Counted from the stretch's first letter, positions 36,827 through 46,476 are shown. The stretch is 64,000 nucleotides of DNA from Paludibacter sp. 47-17 (GCA_001898935.1 MKVT01000013.1:124001-188000); one strand, 5' to 3'. Notes: generated from the sequence alone by a model not told the origin. Numbers and translations: made by a program.

Positions 36827-38997
36827 ATTTAGTTACTATATTGAAGCTTCTGTATTCGAAGCTCACCTACATAATTATTATTCCGCTGGTGTTCGGGTTC
36901 ATCACCTTTCTGATTACCCGTAATCTGCCCGAGCGATATACTTCGACGGCGACTTTATTTACCGGTATTACGTCCAATACCGGACTCGAAATGCTGGGTA
37001 CCCGGATCGATAACGTGCAAACCCTGAACGAGTACAATAATATCTTGAGTATCCTCAAGTCGCGTTCGCTGGCCGAGGAAACCGGATTGCGGCTGCTGGC
37101 CCAGCACTTGATGCAGGACGGGCCTAATGGTCTTATTATCAACGAGGAGGCATTCAGCGAACTGATGGAGGATACGCCCGAAGATGTGAAACGTCTGATC
37201 GTGAAGGGTGATATGGAAAAGAGCTATCACAACCTCCGGTACAATGTGACCCACGACAAGGATGGGTATCTTTACAAATTGTTGAACGAAGATCATCCCC
37301 ATTATAGTGTCGAAGCAATCAATAAGCTGAATTCGGAACGGATAGGCGCATCGGATCTTATTAAGATTTCGTACGATTCCGACGATCCTGCTATTGCTTA
37401 CAACACCATTAAATTTGCCACCGAAATCTTCAACAACAAATACATTGTTCTGAAAAAAAACCAGTCGAGCAATGCGATCGCCTATTTCCAGCGTAAATTA
37501 CGTGAACTATCGGCCCAGCTACAGGCTGCCGAGCAGAAACTGTTGGAATATAACATCGCCAACAATATTATTAACTACGACGAACAAACCGAACAGATTA
37601 CCACCCAGCAGGAAAAAATCGAGGTGCGCCTGCAGGACGTAAAAATGGAGTATGAAGCGGCCGGTGCAGTAGTCAAGAAGTTGGAGGACGAAATTGAAGC
37701 CCGTTATAAAATCAATTTACAGAACAAGCAGATTATTGACCTCCGGAGGCAATTGGTGAATATGAATAACGAAATTGCCCAGATACAAGTGTACGATTCG
37801 GAGACCAACCCCCAGAAACTGCAACAGCTGATTTTGCGGCGTGCACAGCTGGAGCGCAGAATACAGAATAATATCGACTCGACCTATACCACCGACAGCA
37901 AGACGCAGGGAGTGGAATTTCAGCGGATGATGGCCGAATGGTTAACTGCGATTACCAATTATGAATCGAACGCAGCTTACTACAAATCGATGCTGGAGCG
38001 TCACCGTGAATTTATGAGCCAATACAAGGAACTGGCCCCGGTAGGTGCGACCATTAAACGGTACGAACGGGAAATCAATGTAATCGAGAACGAATACCTC
38101 AATGTTCTGAACAACCTGAACGTAGCATTACAGAAGGAACAAAACATGGAAATGGTTACCGACATGAAAATGATGGACGAAGCCACACTTCCACTGATTC
38201 CCAACAAATCGCGTCATTTACTCTACATTTTAATCGTTTCCATTTTCTCGTTAATCTTTTATATCGCAGCACTGTTGGCCATCGAGATACTCGATATGCG
38301 AATCAAAACACCTTCCAACCTGTCCCGGTTGAGCGAGATGGAGGTGCTGGGTGCGTTTTGTTCGCCAGTAACCAATTACCAAGCGGCAGCCGATCATATC
38401 AACAAACGCACTTCTGTGTTTATATTCGAGAAAATCAGGGAGTTGGCCACCACCAGCAACCGCCCGATGATTATCCAGATCCTCAGTATCTGGGATCAGG
38501 CGGGAAAAGTAGAAACGGCGAATTATATCGCATCCGAACTGAAGGACCGGGACTGGAATGTAAAGATTTTCAATTTTGCCGCCGTGACTTCCAACAATGG
38601 CGAGACGACCGTAAACGAAGATCCGGCAAACCCCTATTCGTTGACTTATCGTTACCGGAACTCCGACACCTATACCGAATTGTTCAGCTACCTCCGCACC
38701 AACCCCGAAGTGATCATCAGTATCCTGCCGTCGGTAAGCAATGGTATCGACAACTCGGTGATTATAAAAACAGCCGACATGAGTCTGGTCGTATTCGACG
38801 GCATGCTTACCTGGCACGAAGCAGAAACGATGCACCTGACCAAACTGAAAGCACTGATTGGCAAATCGTTCTTCACCTTGCTCACCAACGGTAAAGTGGA
38901 GTATATGGAAGATATGTTTGGCGAAATACCGAAAGACCGTTCGGCATTCCGCAAAAAGATGAAACAATTACTGACTCGCTTTGCCGGGCGTCCCTGA
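36823..38997 (+). CDS. Wzz/GumC-like chain-length protein with degenerate BY-kinase tail
   Basis: 724 residues. An N-terminal Wzz domain has TM1 (LTYIIIIPLVFGFITFLI) and ERYTSTATLF. A long periplasmic coiled coil spans about 220-440 (many Q/E/K heptads). TM2 is near 466-490 (LLYILIVSIFSLIFYIAALLA). A cytoplasmic tail of about 230 residues aligns in shape with BY-kinases, but the Walker A loop is reduced to WDQAGKVETANYIA (about 555-570) and the Walker B position reads VIISILPSVSNG. No C-terminal Tyr cluster is visible. It should set chain length or form the periplasmic conduit without ATPase activity. It is translationally coupled to the TolC-like gene. Confidence 0.85.
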   Translation: MNLVTILKLLYSKLTYIIIIPLVFGFITFLITRNLPERYTSTATLFTGITSNTGLEMLGTRIDNVQTLNEYNNILSILKSRSLAEETGLRLLAQHLMQDGPNGLIINEEAFSELMEDTPEDVKRLIVKGDMEKSYHNLRYNVTHDKDGYLYKLLNEDHPHYSVEAINKLNSERIGASDLIKISYDSDDPAIAYNTIKFATEIFNNKYIVLKKNQSSNAIAYFQRKLRELSAQLQAAEQKLLEYNIANNIINYDEQTEQITTQQEKIEVRLQDVKMEYEAAGAVVKKLEDEIEARYKINLQNKQIIDLRRQLVNMNNEIAQIQVYDSETNPQKLQQLILRRAQLERRIQNNIDSTYTTDSKTQGVEFQRMMAEWLTAITNYESNAAYYKSMLERHREFMSQYKELAPVGATIKRYEREINVIENEYLNVLNNLNVALQKEQNMEMVTDMKMMDEATLPLIPNKSRHLLYILIVSIFSLIFYIAALLAIEILDMRIKTPSNLSRLSEMEVLGAFCSPVTNYQAAADHINKRTSVFIFEKIRELATTSNRPMIIQILSIWDQAGKVETANYIASELKDRDWNVKIFNFAAVTSNNGETTVNEDPANPYSLTYRYRNSDTYTELFSYLRTNPEVIISILPSVSNGIDNSVIIKTADMSLVVFDGMLTWHEAETMHLTKLKALIGKSFFTLLTNGKVEYMEDMFGEIPKDRSAFRKKMKQLLTRFAGRP

Positions 38998-39018
38998 TAA
39001 TATTTTACGTATCCCACC

Positions 39019-40473
39019 ATGCCCAGCACTTCATCAGGTTTCAGGAGCAATGCACACACGATGTTGTCTATCATCGTGTTAAGCTTTTTCCTATTGTTGA
39101 TGTTGGCTGCAATGGTGCTGTTTGCCGGTAATAACCTGACTACCGGTCTGTTGTTAATTCTATCCCCGGGATTTCTGATAGCTGCGATCTGGATGCTGGT
39201 AAAACCCCATTTCGGAGTCGTAGCGATAATGTTTGCCAATTTCTTTTCCATCGGTATTTCAAGGTATGTGAACCTGCCTACCGGCTTAATGGTGGACGGA
39301 TTCCTGGGACTTACCTTGGTCGGGATATTTTTCAGTCAGTTACACACCAAGGTGGAATGGAAGAATGCATTTCGCGACTTCACCTATCTTGTTGTATTCT
39401 GGATGTTTATGACCACCGCCCAGCTTCTCAATCCCGAAGTGGCGAGCCGTACGGCCTGGATTTATGCCATGCGAAGTATGGCGCTATACTCGGTTATTAT
39501 TGTACCGGTAGTGTATCTGATCTACAACAAGCCCAAGGATATGATGTCGTTTATCTACCTATCGGGCTGGTTCACCTTGTTGGCGATATTGAAAGGAGTA
39601 CAGCAAAAATTTATCGGTCCCGATCCCTGGGAACAACGCTGGCTCGAGATACCCGGGAATCAAACCACTCACGTACTTTTCGGTATTATCCGCGTGTTTT
39701 CCTTTTTTGCCGATGCCGGTACGTATGGAGGAATGATGGCCTACTTCGGCGTGGTGTTTTTAATATTGGCCATACACCTGAAAGTATCGGCCGGTAAAAA
39801 ATTGTTTTTCTGGTTGGTTGCCCTGGGATCTTTTTACGCGATGGCTATTTCGGGTACCCGGAGTGCGGTGGCCGTACCCTTTGTCGGATTTTTCGTATAT
39901 GCCTTCCTGACAAAAAACTTCAAAGCGATGTTTTTCACCGCTATCTTTTTGTTTTTTGCCGTATTCATCCTTCGATATACACAGATTGGAGAAAGTATCT
40001 ACGAAATACGAAGGATGCGTACCGTGTTCCAGACCGACGAACCCTCGTTGAAGGTACGTGAAGAAAACAGGGCATTGTTCAGAAAATACCTCGAATCGCG
40101 CCCTTTCGGAGGTGGAGTGGGATCGGCCGGAAACTGGGGTTTACGCTTCTCGCCGGGGACCTTCCTGGCGCAGACTCCCACCGACGGATGGTATATACAG
40201 GTATGGGTGGAGCAGGGAATCGTAGGATTGGTTTTCTATTTGTTTATGATTTTGTACTTTGCCGGTAAGGCCGGGGTGCTCATTTTATTTAAAATCAAAG
40301 ACAATAATTTCAGATTTACGGCCATTGCCTTTCTTGCGGGAGCGTTCGGGATCATGGTGTCGTCGTACAGTGCCTCGACGCTGGGTCAGATGCCCGGAAC
40401 CATTTTGTTCTTTATGTCAATGTGTTTTATTTCGCTGATGCCCGAATGGGAAAAAAACAACTTGACACTATGA
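39019..40473 (+). CDS. O-antigen polymerase/ligase-like membrane protein
   Basis: 484 residues with about ten or more membrane helices, starting after a short cytosolic tail (MPSTSSGFRSNAHT). The large periplasmic loop between about 315 and 400 (RRMRTVFQTDEPSLKVREEN ... GGVGSAGNWGLRFSPGTF...PTDGWYIQVWVEQGIVGL) matches the layout of the Wzy_C/O-antigen ligase family. It likely polymerises repeat units made by this operon; a ligase role is the alternative. The gene ends in an ATGA overlap with the flippase. Confidence 0.82.
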   Translation: MPSTSSGFRSNAHTMLSIIVLSFFLLLMLAAMVLFAGNNLTTGLLLILSPGFLIAAIWMLVKPHFGVVAIMFANFFSIGISRYVNLPTGLMVDGFLGLTLVGIFFSQLHTKVEWKNAFRDFTYLVVFWMFMTTAQLLNPEVASRTAWIYAMRSMALYSVIIVPVVYLIYNKPKDMMSFIYLSGWFTLLAILKGVQQKFIGPDPWEQRWLEIPGNQTTHVLFGIIRVFSFFADAGTYGGMMAYFGVVFLILAIHLKVSAGKKLFFWLVALGSFYAMAISGTRSAVAVPFVGFFVYAFLTKNFKAMFFTAIFLFFAVFILRYTQIGESIYEIRRMRTVFQTDEPSLKVREENRALFRKYLESRPFGGGVGSAGNWGLRFSPGTFLAQTPTDGWYIQVWVEQGIVGLVFYLFMILYFAGKAGVLILFKIKDNNFRFTAIAFLAGAFGIMVSSYSASTLGQMPGTILFFMSMCFISLMPEWEKNNLTL

Positions 40474-41810
40474 AACTAAAGAACTCAACTAATCTGCATT
40501 CTTTACTGGGTAATGTTGTGTATGCCGGATTCAGCATGGTGCTGTTTATCATGCTGGCAAGATTCACCGATAAAGAACTTTATGGTCGCTGGGTGATTTT
40601 CATAACCGCGTTGGGCCTGCTCGATATGCTGCGGATAGGCCTGGCCGGAACAGGGGCGATACGGTATATATCCACTTCTGTGGGCACCGATCGTGACATG
40701 ACGGTAGGAACCGCCTATCACCTAAATATCCTGACCACGGTTGCCATCACCATACTGTTTGTACCCGCCTGGTTGCTACTGTCGCCACATGCCGCCGATA
40801 ATTATTATTTGCCGGTTCTCCTCTTCTACCCGCTCTGTGCATTCGCCAGTTTGCCGCATATCCAGGCTGCCAATTACAGTCAGGGTATCATGGATTTCAG
40901 GAGGGTAATGATTATTCGTGCCCTGGTAGGTTTTTTCAACCTGGCATTCATGGGCATTTATATTTACCTGGCCGACGAGACCCTGACCGGCTTGATCCTG
41001 ATGTATAGCTTGTCGGACGTAACCGTTTCGGTCGTCGCCATGCTGATGCGCTGGGATGGCTGGAAATTCTTAAAATACTTCAACCGGTCCATCATGAAGG
41101 ATTTGTTACGATTCGGCAAATTCTCATCGGCAATCAGTATCAGCAGCAGCTTATTACGTAGCAGCGATACCTTTATTATCAGTTTGTCGGCCGCGATGGG
41201 AGCTCCTGCGGTGGCCATTTATACCATACCCATGAAACTGGTTGAAATGATCGAAATACCGCTTCGAAGCTTTGCCGCTACCGCATTCCCGAAGCTCTCG
41301 ACCGGCTTTCACGAAAAATCGGACCGTTTTGTAAAGGACTTCAACACCTATCTCAGCTATTCGGTACTCATGTTGATTCCGGTCATACTGCTATTACCTT
41401 TTCTATCCGAGTGGGTATTGCTTTTCTTCGGAGGGAATCAATACATTGACGCCCTCGACACTCAAAAAAACATCTTACTGATCATCACTTTCTACATTCT
41501 CACCTTACCCTTCGACCGGTTTATCGGAGTTGCCCTGATGGCCATCAATAAGCCCGAATTAAACTTCTACAAATTACTTATCATGCTCGTACTCAACATC
41601 AGTTTTGATTTGATTGCAGTATTTGTTTTCCAATCGCTCGAATTGGTCGCCATGGCTACTATTCTGTTTACAATCACCGGTATAGTTACCGGCTGGAGGA
41701 TGCTGGTTAAACATACCGAAATACGGATTAAAAATACATTGGAAGATCTTTCGACAAATATTGACGGACTTAAAACCAAGTACTCGTCTCGCTTGTTTAA
41801 ACGCTATTAA
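40470..41810 (+). CDS. Wzx-type polysaccharide flippase
   Basis: About 446 residues, polytopic, member of the oligosaccharide flippase/MOP superfamily. It starts at the ATG at 40470 (MKLKNSTNLHSLLGNVVYAG), which overlaps the previous stop; a longer in-frame start from 40422 lies inside the upstream gene. Typical features are the N-terminal GNVVYAGFSMVLFIMLARFT with KELYGRWVIF, FGKFSSAISISSSLLRSSDT in the middle, and about 12 to 14 helices overall. It should move lipid-linked repeat units to the periplasmic face. Confidence 0.85.
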   Translation: MKLKNSTNLHSLLGNVVYAGFSMVLFIMLARFTDKELYGRWVIFITALGLLDMLRIGLAGTGAIRYISTSVGTDRDMTVGTAYHLNILTTVAITILFVPAWLLLSPHAADNYYLPVLLFYPLCAFASLPHIQAANYSQGIMDFRRVMIIRALVGFFNLAFMGIYIYLADETLTGLILMYSLSDVTVSVVAMLMRWDGWKFLKYFNRSIMKDLLRFGKFSSAISISSSLLRSSDTFIISLSAAMGAPAVAIYTIPMKLVEMIEIPLRSFAATAFPKLSTGFHEKSDRFVKDFNTYLSYSVLMLIPVILLLPFLSEWVLLFFGGNQYIDALDTQKNILLIITFYILTLPFDRFIGVALMAINKPELNFYKLLIMLVLNISFDLIAVFVFQSLELVAMATILFTITGIVTGWRMLVKHTEIRIKNTLEDLSTNIDGLKTKYSSRLFKRY

Positions 41811-41820
41811 CAATTGCAGC

Positions 41821-42975
41821 ATGAAGATAGGGATAGAAGGACAAAGACTGTTCAGGCAAAAAAAACACGGTATGGATATCGTGGCATTAGAGCTGGTGCG
41901 CCGGTTATCGAAACTCGATAACCGCAACGAATATGTGATCTTCGTAAAGGACGACGACGACAGGGCTTGTATTCAGGAAAGCGCCAATGTAAAAATCAAG
42001 GTGCTTCCTTCCACCTCCTATCCTGTATGGGAACAGGTAATATTACCCAAAGCTGCATCGGACGAACAATGCGATCTGTTACATTGCACCAGCAACACAG
42101 CACCTGTAGCCACCCGTATCCCGCTCATTACCACTATTCACGATATCATCTACCTCGAAAAAGTAAGCCTGTTTTCAAAAGAAGGCACCAGTTATCAGCG
42201 ATTCGGGAATATGTACCGGCGGTTTATCGTTCCATCGGTCGCCCATAAAAGCCGCCGCGTGGTAACCGTGTCTCGGTTTGAAAAAGAAAACATCGACAAG
42301 GTGCTGCATCTGGGGAATAAGCTTTCGGTGATTCATAACGGAGTAGGCGATCATTTTGTAAAAATCAACAATACAGAACTACTTACCGAAGCCCGGAGGA
42401 AGTACAAGCTGCCTGAGCGTTACATTTTCTTCCTGGGTAATACCGATCCCAAGAAAAATACGGCTAATGTTTTGAAGGCATTTGCGTTGTACCATCAAAA
42501 ATACAACGACGATCTGCACCTGGTAATGCCCGATTATGACGAATCCACACTGCTCGATCTGCTTCGCGATACCGTAAAGCCCGACGTCAGAAACAAAATA
42601 ATTATAACCGGATACATATCGAACGAGGAACTGCCGGCCATCATCAACCAGTGTTGTATTTTGCTGTATCCGTCGCTCCGTGAAAGTTTCGGGATTCCGA
42701 TACTTGAAGGCATGGCCTGTGGCGTACCGGTTATAACCTCCAACACTTCGTCGATGCCCGAAATAGCAGGTAATGCCGCATTGATGATTGAGCCTTCCGA
42801 CCCGGTTGCCATTACGCATGCCATCGAACGAATAGTCGGGAATCCGGTATTGGCGGCCGAATTATCGGCTAAAGGGCTGAACCGGGCAAAAACCTTTTCG
42901 TGGGATAATATGACAGCAGCATATATTCAATTGTATCAGGAAGTGTACGACGAAATTAAAAATACTAAATCATGA
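41821..42975 (+). CDS. Glycosyltransferase family 4
   Basis: About 384 residues, cytoplasmic GT-B fold. Start taken at MKIGIEGQRLFRQKKHGMD (41821), since the in-frame start at 41761 lies within the flippase gene. The acceptor half contains CDLLHCTSNTAPVA and ITTIHDIIYLE. The nucleotide-sugar half has FFLGNTDPKKNTANVLKAF, then LYPSLRESFGIPILEGMACG, the E-x7-E signature, and NTSSMPEIAGNAAL. It adds a sugar to the lipid-linked repeat. The donor is unknown. It overlaps the phosphoribosyltransferase gene by 4 bp. Confidence 0.9.
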   Translation: MKIGIEGQRLFRQKKHGMDIVALELVRRLSKLDNRNEYVIFVKDDDDRACIQESANVKIKVLPSTSYPVWEQVILPKAASDEQCDLLHCTSNTAPVATRIPLITTIHDIIYLEKVSLFSKEGTSYQRFGNMYRRFIVPSVAHKSRRVVTVSRFEKENIDKVLHLGNKLSVIHNGVGDHFVKINNTELLTEARRKYKLPERYIFFLGNTDPKKNTANVLKAFALYHQKYNDDLHLVMPDYDESTLLDLLRDTVKPDVRNKIIITGYISNEELPAIINQCCILLYPSLRESFGIPILEGMACGVPVITSNTSSMPEIAGNAALMIEPSDPVAITHAIERIVGNPVLAAELSAKGLNRAKTFSWDNMTAAYIQLYQEVYDEIKNTKS

Positions 42976-43685
42976 TCAAAACCAGTTATAGGAATATCGC
43001 AGACATGAACAGCTTGCTGCTCAAAAAATTAAGTATTCTGCCCCGTCATTTCGATCTCGTTGTGGGAATCAAAGAAAGTGGATTGATACCTGCCAACTTA
43101 TTGGCGTTGTATTTGAACCTCCCTTTTTCCGATCTCAATTCTTTTTTAAAAGGTCATATTTATAAGGCCGGCGAACGAGGGAGTTTTTTTACTCACCAGG
43201 AAAACAAACGGGTACTGATTATTGACGATAGTCTGCGAACCGGGGCCACCATGCAAAAGGTACGGAGCGAACTGGCCCCATTATCCGACCGGTTCCAGTT
43301 CAGTTATGGCGTCGTGTACCTTGTTCCCGGCAAGGAACCGGAAGTCGACTATTTTTTCGAACACCTGGACCTTCCTCAGTTTATGCAGTGGCATATGATG
43401 GCCGACGGGATCCGGGAAAAAGTAAGCTTTGATCATCAGAAAACACCGGTGTATACCGAATTGAGCGATTACCCTTTTCTTTTTTCGCCAAGCACCATAC
43501 AGGCACAGGCCGCTTTCAAAAAAACCGGGAAAGCGGTTTTAAGTCTCTCCGATTTCGAACTGGTGAGTTCGACAAATACGGTGTGGAAGGACCTGAAAAG
43601 CGGAAAGTTTATGCCCGGAGTGCGGAATTTTCTGATCCAGGGCCGGAATTTTATCCGCAGAACCCTTAAAAAACTGCGAAAATGA
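42972..43685 (+). CDS. Phosphoribosyltransferase-family protein within glycan operon
   Basis: 237 residues. The PRPP-binding loop VLIIDDSLRTGATMQKV (about residues 77-93) is a clear type I phosphoribosyltransferase signature with both acidic residues intact. The N-terminal part includes FDLVVGIKESGLIPANLLAL, a PRTase-like GIxxxG region. The C-terminal 100 residues (DYFFEHLDLPQFMQWHM..., ending in a basic [13 protein letters not shown]) match no family I know. It overlaps the flanking glycosyltransferase genes by 4 bp on each side, so it is part of the glycan machinery rather than a passing nucleotide salvage gene. Possible role: making a phosphoribosylated precursor or attaching ribose. Orotate PRTase activity itself is unlikely. 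Confidence 0.82.
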   Translation: MIKTSYRNIADMNSLLLKKLSILPRHFDLVVGIKESGLIPANLLALYLNLPFSDLNSFLKGHIYKAGERGSFFTHQENKRVLIIDDSLRTGATMQKVRSELAPLSDRFQFSYGVVYLVPGKEPEVDYFFEHLDLPQFMQWHMMADGIREKVSFDHQKTPVYTELSDYPFLFSPSTIQAQAAFKKTGKAVLSLSDFELVSSTNTVWKDLKSGKFMPGVRNFLIQGRNFIRRTLKKLRK

Positions 43686-44872
43686 GTACTGCTGAAATCC
43701 TTTTCTGGATACTTGCGGCACTAATCGTATATACTTACCTGGGGTACGGGCTTGTGTTGTATATGCTTGTCAGAATCAAGCGTTTGTTTGTGAAACGCAC
43801 GATCGCCCCGCTCCATGACGACGAACTTCCGCCGGTCACCCTCCTGATTGCAGCTTACAACGAGCTCGATTATGTTCATCAAAAGATGAAAAATACGGCA
43901 GAACTGAACTATCCCGCCGGCAAACTGCATGTGATGTGGGTTACCGACGGTTCCGACGATGGAACTCCGGAGCTCATCCGGTCGTCGTATCCCGGGGTGG
44001 AAGTACTGCATCTCCCCGAACGTAAAGGCAAAATTGCCGCAATGAACAGGGCTGTTCGCTATGTTAGCACTCCGATTCTGGTCTTTTCTGATGCCAACAC
44101 CTTTATTGGTAGCGATTCGATTCGGAAAATAGCCAATCTGTTCGGTAATGCTTCGGTTGGTTGTGTTTCGGGCGAAAAGCGCATTCTGAACGAACAAAAA
44201 GAAGCAGCTTCATCGGCCGGCGAGGGTATATACTGGAAGTACGAATCGGCCTTGAAACGCTGGGATGCAGAATTGTATTCGGTCGTAGGAGCCGCAGGAG
44301 AATTATTTGCGGTACGTACCGGATTGTTTCAGGAAGTAGAACCCGACACCTTGCTCGACGATTTTATCATATCGCTCCGGATTGCCATGAAAGGATATCG
44401 GATCGAATACGATCCCGATGCCTATGCTTCCGAATGGGCGTCGGCTTCGATACAAGAAGAGTTAAAGCGAAAGATCCGGATTGCCGCAGGAGGTATTCAG
44501 GCAGTAATACGCCTTTTTCCATTGCTCAATATTTTCAAGTACCGTACGCTCTCGTTCCAGTACATTTCTCACCGGGTACTCAGATGGGCAGTAACTCCAT
44601 TTCTTCTTCCTATCGTACTGGTACTTAATCTATTTATTGCACCCGAAAGCACTCTGCTTGCGGTTATGCTGGCGCTTCAGGTTTTGTTTTATCTTGCCGG
44701 CTGGATAGGACAAATATTCGAGAGTAAAAAAATCAAACTGAAAATCTTTTTCATTCCTTACTATTTTTTATTTATGAACTATGCCGTATTTTTAGGAATT
44801 TTCAGATATTTGCAAAAAAATCAAAGCGTCAATTGGGAACGAGCCAAACGAATTAACAAAAAAACCACTTAA
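43682..44872 (+). CDS. Membrane glycosyltransferase family 2
   Basis: 396 residues. An N-terminal membrane helix ([20 protein letters not shown]) is followed by the GT-A catalytic domain: [14 protein letters not shown], then [14 protein letters not shown], the metal-binding DxD-like FSDANTF, and [20 protein letters not shown] with the catalytic acidic residue. Three C-terminal helices follow. The arrangement is that of processive or membrane-bound GT2 enzymes of polysaccharide synthesis. A Q-x-x-R-W motif is not evident, so it is probably not a cellulose-type synthase. It overlaps the PRTase gene by 4 bp, and the nucleotide-sugar gene follows 11 bp later. Confidence 0.88.
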   Translation: MSTAEILFWILAALIVYTYLGYGLVLYMLVRIKRLFVKRTIAPLHDDELPPVTLLIAAYNELDYVHQKMKNTAELNYPAGKLHVMWVTDGSDDGTPELIRSSYPGVEVLHLPERKGKIAAMNRAVRYVSTPILVFSDANTFIGSDSIRKIANLFGNASVGCVSGEKRILNEQKEAASSAGEGIYWKYESALKRWDAELYSVVGAAGELFAVRTGLFQEVEPDTLLDDFIISLRIAMKGYRIEYDPDAYASEWASASIQEELKRKIRIAAGGIQAVIRLFPLLNIFKYRTLSFQYISHRVLRWAVTPFLLPIVLVLNLFIAPESTLLAVMLALQVLFYLAGWIGQIFESKKIKLKIFFIPYYFLFMNYAVFLGIFRYLQKNQSVNWERAKRINKKTT

Positions 44873-44883
44873 TTACTGTCGGA

Positions 44884-45834
44884 ATGAAACGTATTTTAAT
44901 AACAGGCGGTGCCGGCTTTATCGGCTCACATCTTTGTGAACGTAAACTGAAGGAAGGACATGAGGTCATCTGCCTCGATAACTTCTTTACCGGACGCCGT
45001 AAAAACATTGAACACCTCAGGCAATATCCCGAATTTGAATTGGTACGGCACGACATCACCAATCCCTACCTCGCCGAAATTGATGAGATCTATAATCTGG
45101 CTTGTCCGGCCTCCCCTGTGCATTACCAGTACAATGCCATAAAAACAATAAAAACCTCGATATTGGGCGCTACCAATATGCTGGGTTTGGCAAAAAGGGT
45201 AAAAGCAAAGATTTTACAGGCATCGACCAGTGAAGTGTATGGCGACCCCATCGTACACCCCCAAACCGAAGAATACTGGGGAAACGTAAATCCCATCGGA
45301 ATACGTTCGTGCTACGACGAGGGCAAGCGCTGTGCCGAAACTTTATTCATGGATTTTCACCGGCAGCATCAAATCAAAATTAAAATCATTCGTATTTTTA
45401 ACACCTACGGCCCCAATATGCATCCCAACGACGGCCGCGTGGTTTCCAATTTCATCATGCAGGCGCTCAGAGGAGAAGATATAACTATTTTCGGAACGGG
45501 AAATCAAACCCGCAGTTTTCAATACGTCGACGACCTGATTGAAGGAATGACCAGAATGATGAATACTTCCGATGATTTTATCGGTCCGGTCAACATCGGT
45601 AATCCCAACGAATTCACTATGCTCGAACTGGCCCAGAAAGTGATCGACCTTACCGGCACCAAATCGAAAATGATTTTTAAACCGCTTCCTTCCGACGATC
45701 CCCGCCAGCGGCAACCCGACATCAGCCTGGCCAAGCAAAAGCTGAACGGGTGGGAACCTACCATCCAACTCGAAGAAGGGTTGAAAAAAACCATTTTATA
45801 TTTTGAAAATGAAATGAAAGAAGGAAGAGTATAA
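44884..45834 (+). CDS. UDP-glucuronate decarboxylase (UDP-xylose synthase)
   Basis: 316 residues, short-chain dehydrogenase/epimerase. The nucleotide-binding [17 protein letters not shown], the [15 protein letters not shown] segment, and [14 protein letters not shown] with the catalytic Tyr and Lys are all intact. [19 protein letters not shown] and [15 protein letters not shown] are characteristic of UXS, which makes UDP-xylose and CO2 from UDP-glucuronate. The plain NAD-dependent epimerase alternative is less likely because the PASPVHYQ loop fits UXS. It is the last gene of the operon, followed by a bidirectional terminator. It implies that the polymer contains xylose or a derivative. No UDP-glucose dehydrogenase is in the window. 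Confidence 0.9.
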   Translation: MKRILITGGAGFIGSHLCERKLKEGHEVICLDNFFTGRRKNIEHLRQYPEFELVRHDITNPYLAEIDEIYNLACPASPVHYQYNAIKTIKTSILGATNMLGLAKRVKAKILQASTSEVYGDPIVHPQTEEYWGNVNPIGIRSCYDEGKRCAETLFMDFHRQHQIKIKIIRIFNTYGPNMHPNDGRVVSNFIMQALRGEDITIFGTGNQTRSFQYVDDLIEGMTRMMNTSDDFIGPVNIGNPNEFTMLELAQKVIDLTGTKSKMIFKPLPSDDPRQRQPDISLAKQKLNGWEPTIQLEEGLKKTILYFENEMKEGRV

Positions 45835-45922
45835 AAAAAGCGGAGTGAAACTGACATGAACCCCGAAAGTTTTTTGTCCAACTTTTGGGGGTCACATCAA
45901 AACCGATTACTTCGCTTTTTTT
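45833..45922. terminator. Bidirectional terminator built around IS150-like inverted ends
   Basis: Outer stem A7-GCGGAGT (45833-45846) pairs with ACTTCGC-T7 (45909-45922). Inside is a near-palindrome from TGAACCCC (45857) to GGGGGTCA (45894), whose arms TGAACCCCGAAAGTT and AACTTTTGGGGGTCA resemble the terminal inverted repeats of IS3-family (IS150-group) elements. It lies between converging genes and would terminate both. Confidence 0.75.
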
Positions 45923-46472
45923 ATTCCTGCACTACCGATAAAGGAGTAAGATTTACTTTTTCGCAATTACCCAGCCCCCTGTCGATCAACACATTCAGCT
46001 CGTAGATCAGATTTTTATAGTCGGACCGAAGGCCACAGCGATACATCACGGTAAGCGGGTGGGTGTCGATTATCTTCAACATCATATCCACCAGATGAGG
46101 CGGAGCGCTTAGTTTGCTATATTCGTCGTAGGTGATACTTAAAAATGCAACATGTTCATTAATACCTCTGTTATCCAGGAGGTAGCCGTGCTTCAGGCGA
46201 ACGGGCCGCATCAGCTTACCCTCCGAAACCAGGTCGAGGGGATCGGGATAGGAAACAATGCGTGTTCTTTCGGCATTCATTATTACAGGTACCAGATTGG
46301 AATAGTCGGCCCTGGTTTTATAGATTACTGCAGGAGCCGAAGGTTGCCACAGCGTAAGATACTCACCCGAAAGATCGGCAGCATCACGCCCCTGTTTATG
46401 GGCGGCACAGCCCAGCAAGGCCAACCCAACCAACATGGCTATTGAATACCGGAATAGTTTATAGTTGTTCAT
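45921..46472 (-). CDS. Lipoprotein of unknown function
   Basis: 183 residues from the ATG at 46472, which sits 4 bp after the C10 protease stop and so is likely co-translated. The signal ends in lipobox ALLGC (MNNYKLFRYSIAMLVGLALLGCAAHKQ begins the protein in two parts: a basic n-region and a hydrophobic core). The mature part is rich in Leu and Tyr, with RTRIVSYPDPLDLVSEGKLM and GYLLDNRGINEHVAFLSITY. No domain is recognised. It may be an inhibitor or chaperone for the upstream secreted protease, an inference from the coupling alone. Its stop codon lies inside the terminator stem. Confidence 0.78.
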   Translation of the reverse strand: MNNYKLFRYSIAMLVGLALLGCAAHKQGRDAADLSGEYLTLWQPSAPAVIYKTRADYSNLVPVIMNAERTRIVSYPDPLDLVSEGKLMRPVRLKHGYLLDNRGINEHVAFLSITYDEYSKLSAPPHLVDMMLKIIDTHPLTVMYRCGLRSDYKNLIYELNVLIDRGLGNCEKVNLTPLSVVQE

Positions 46473-46476
46473 CGGC

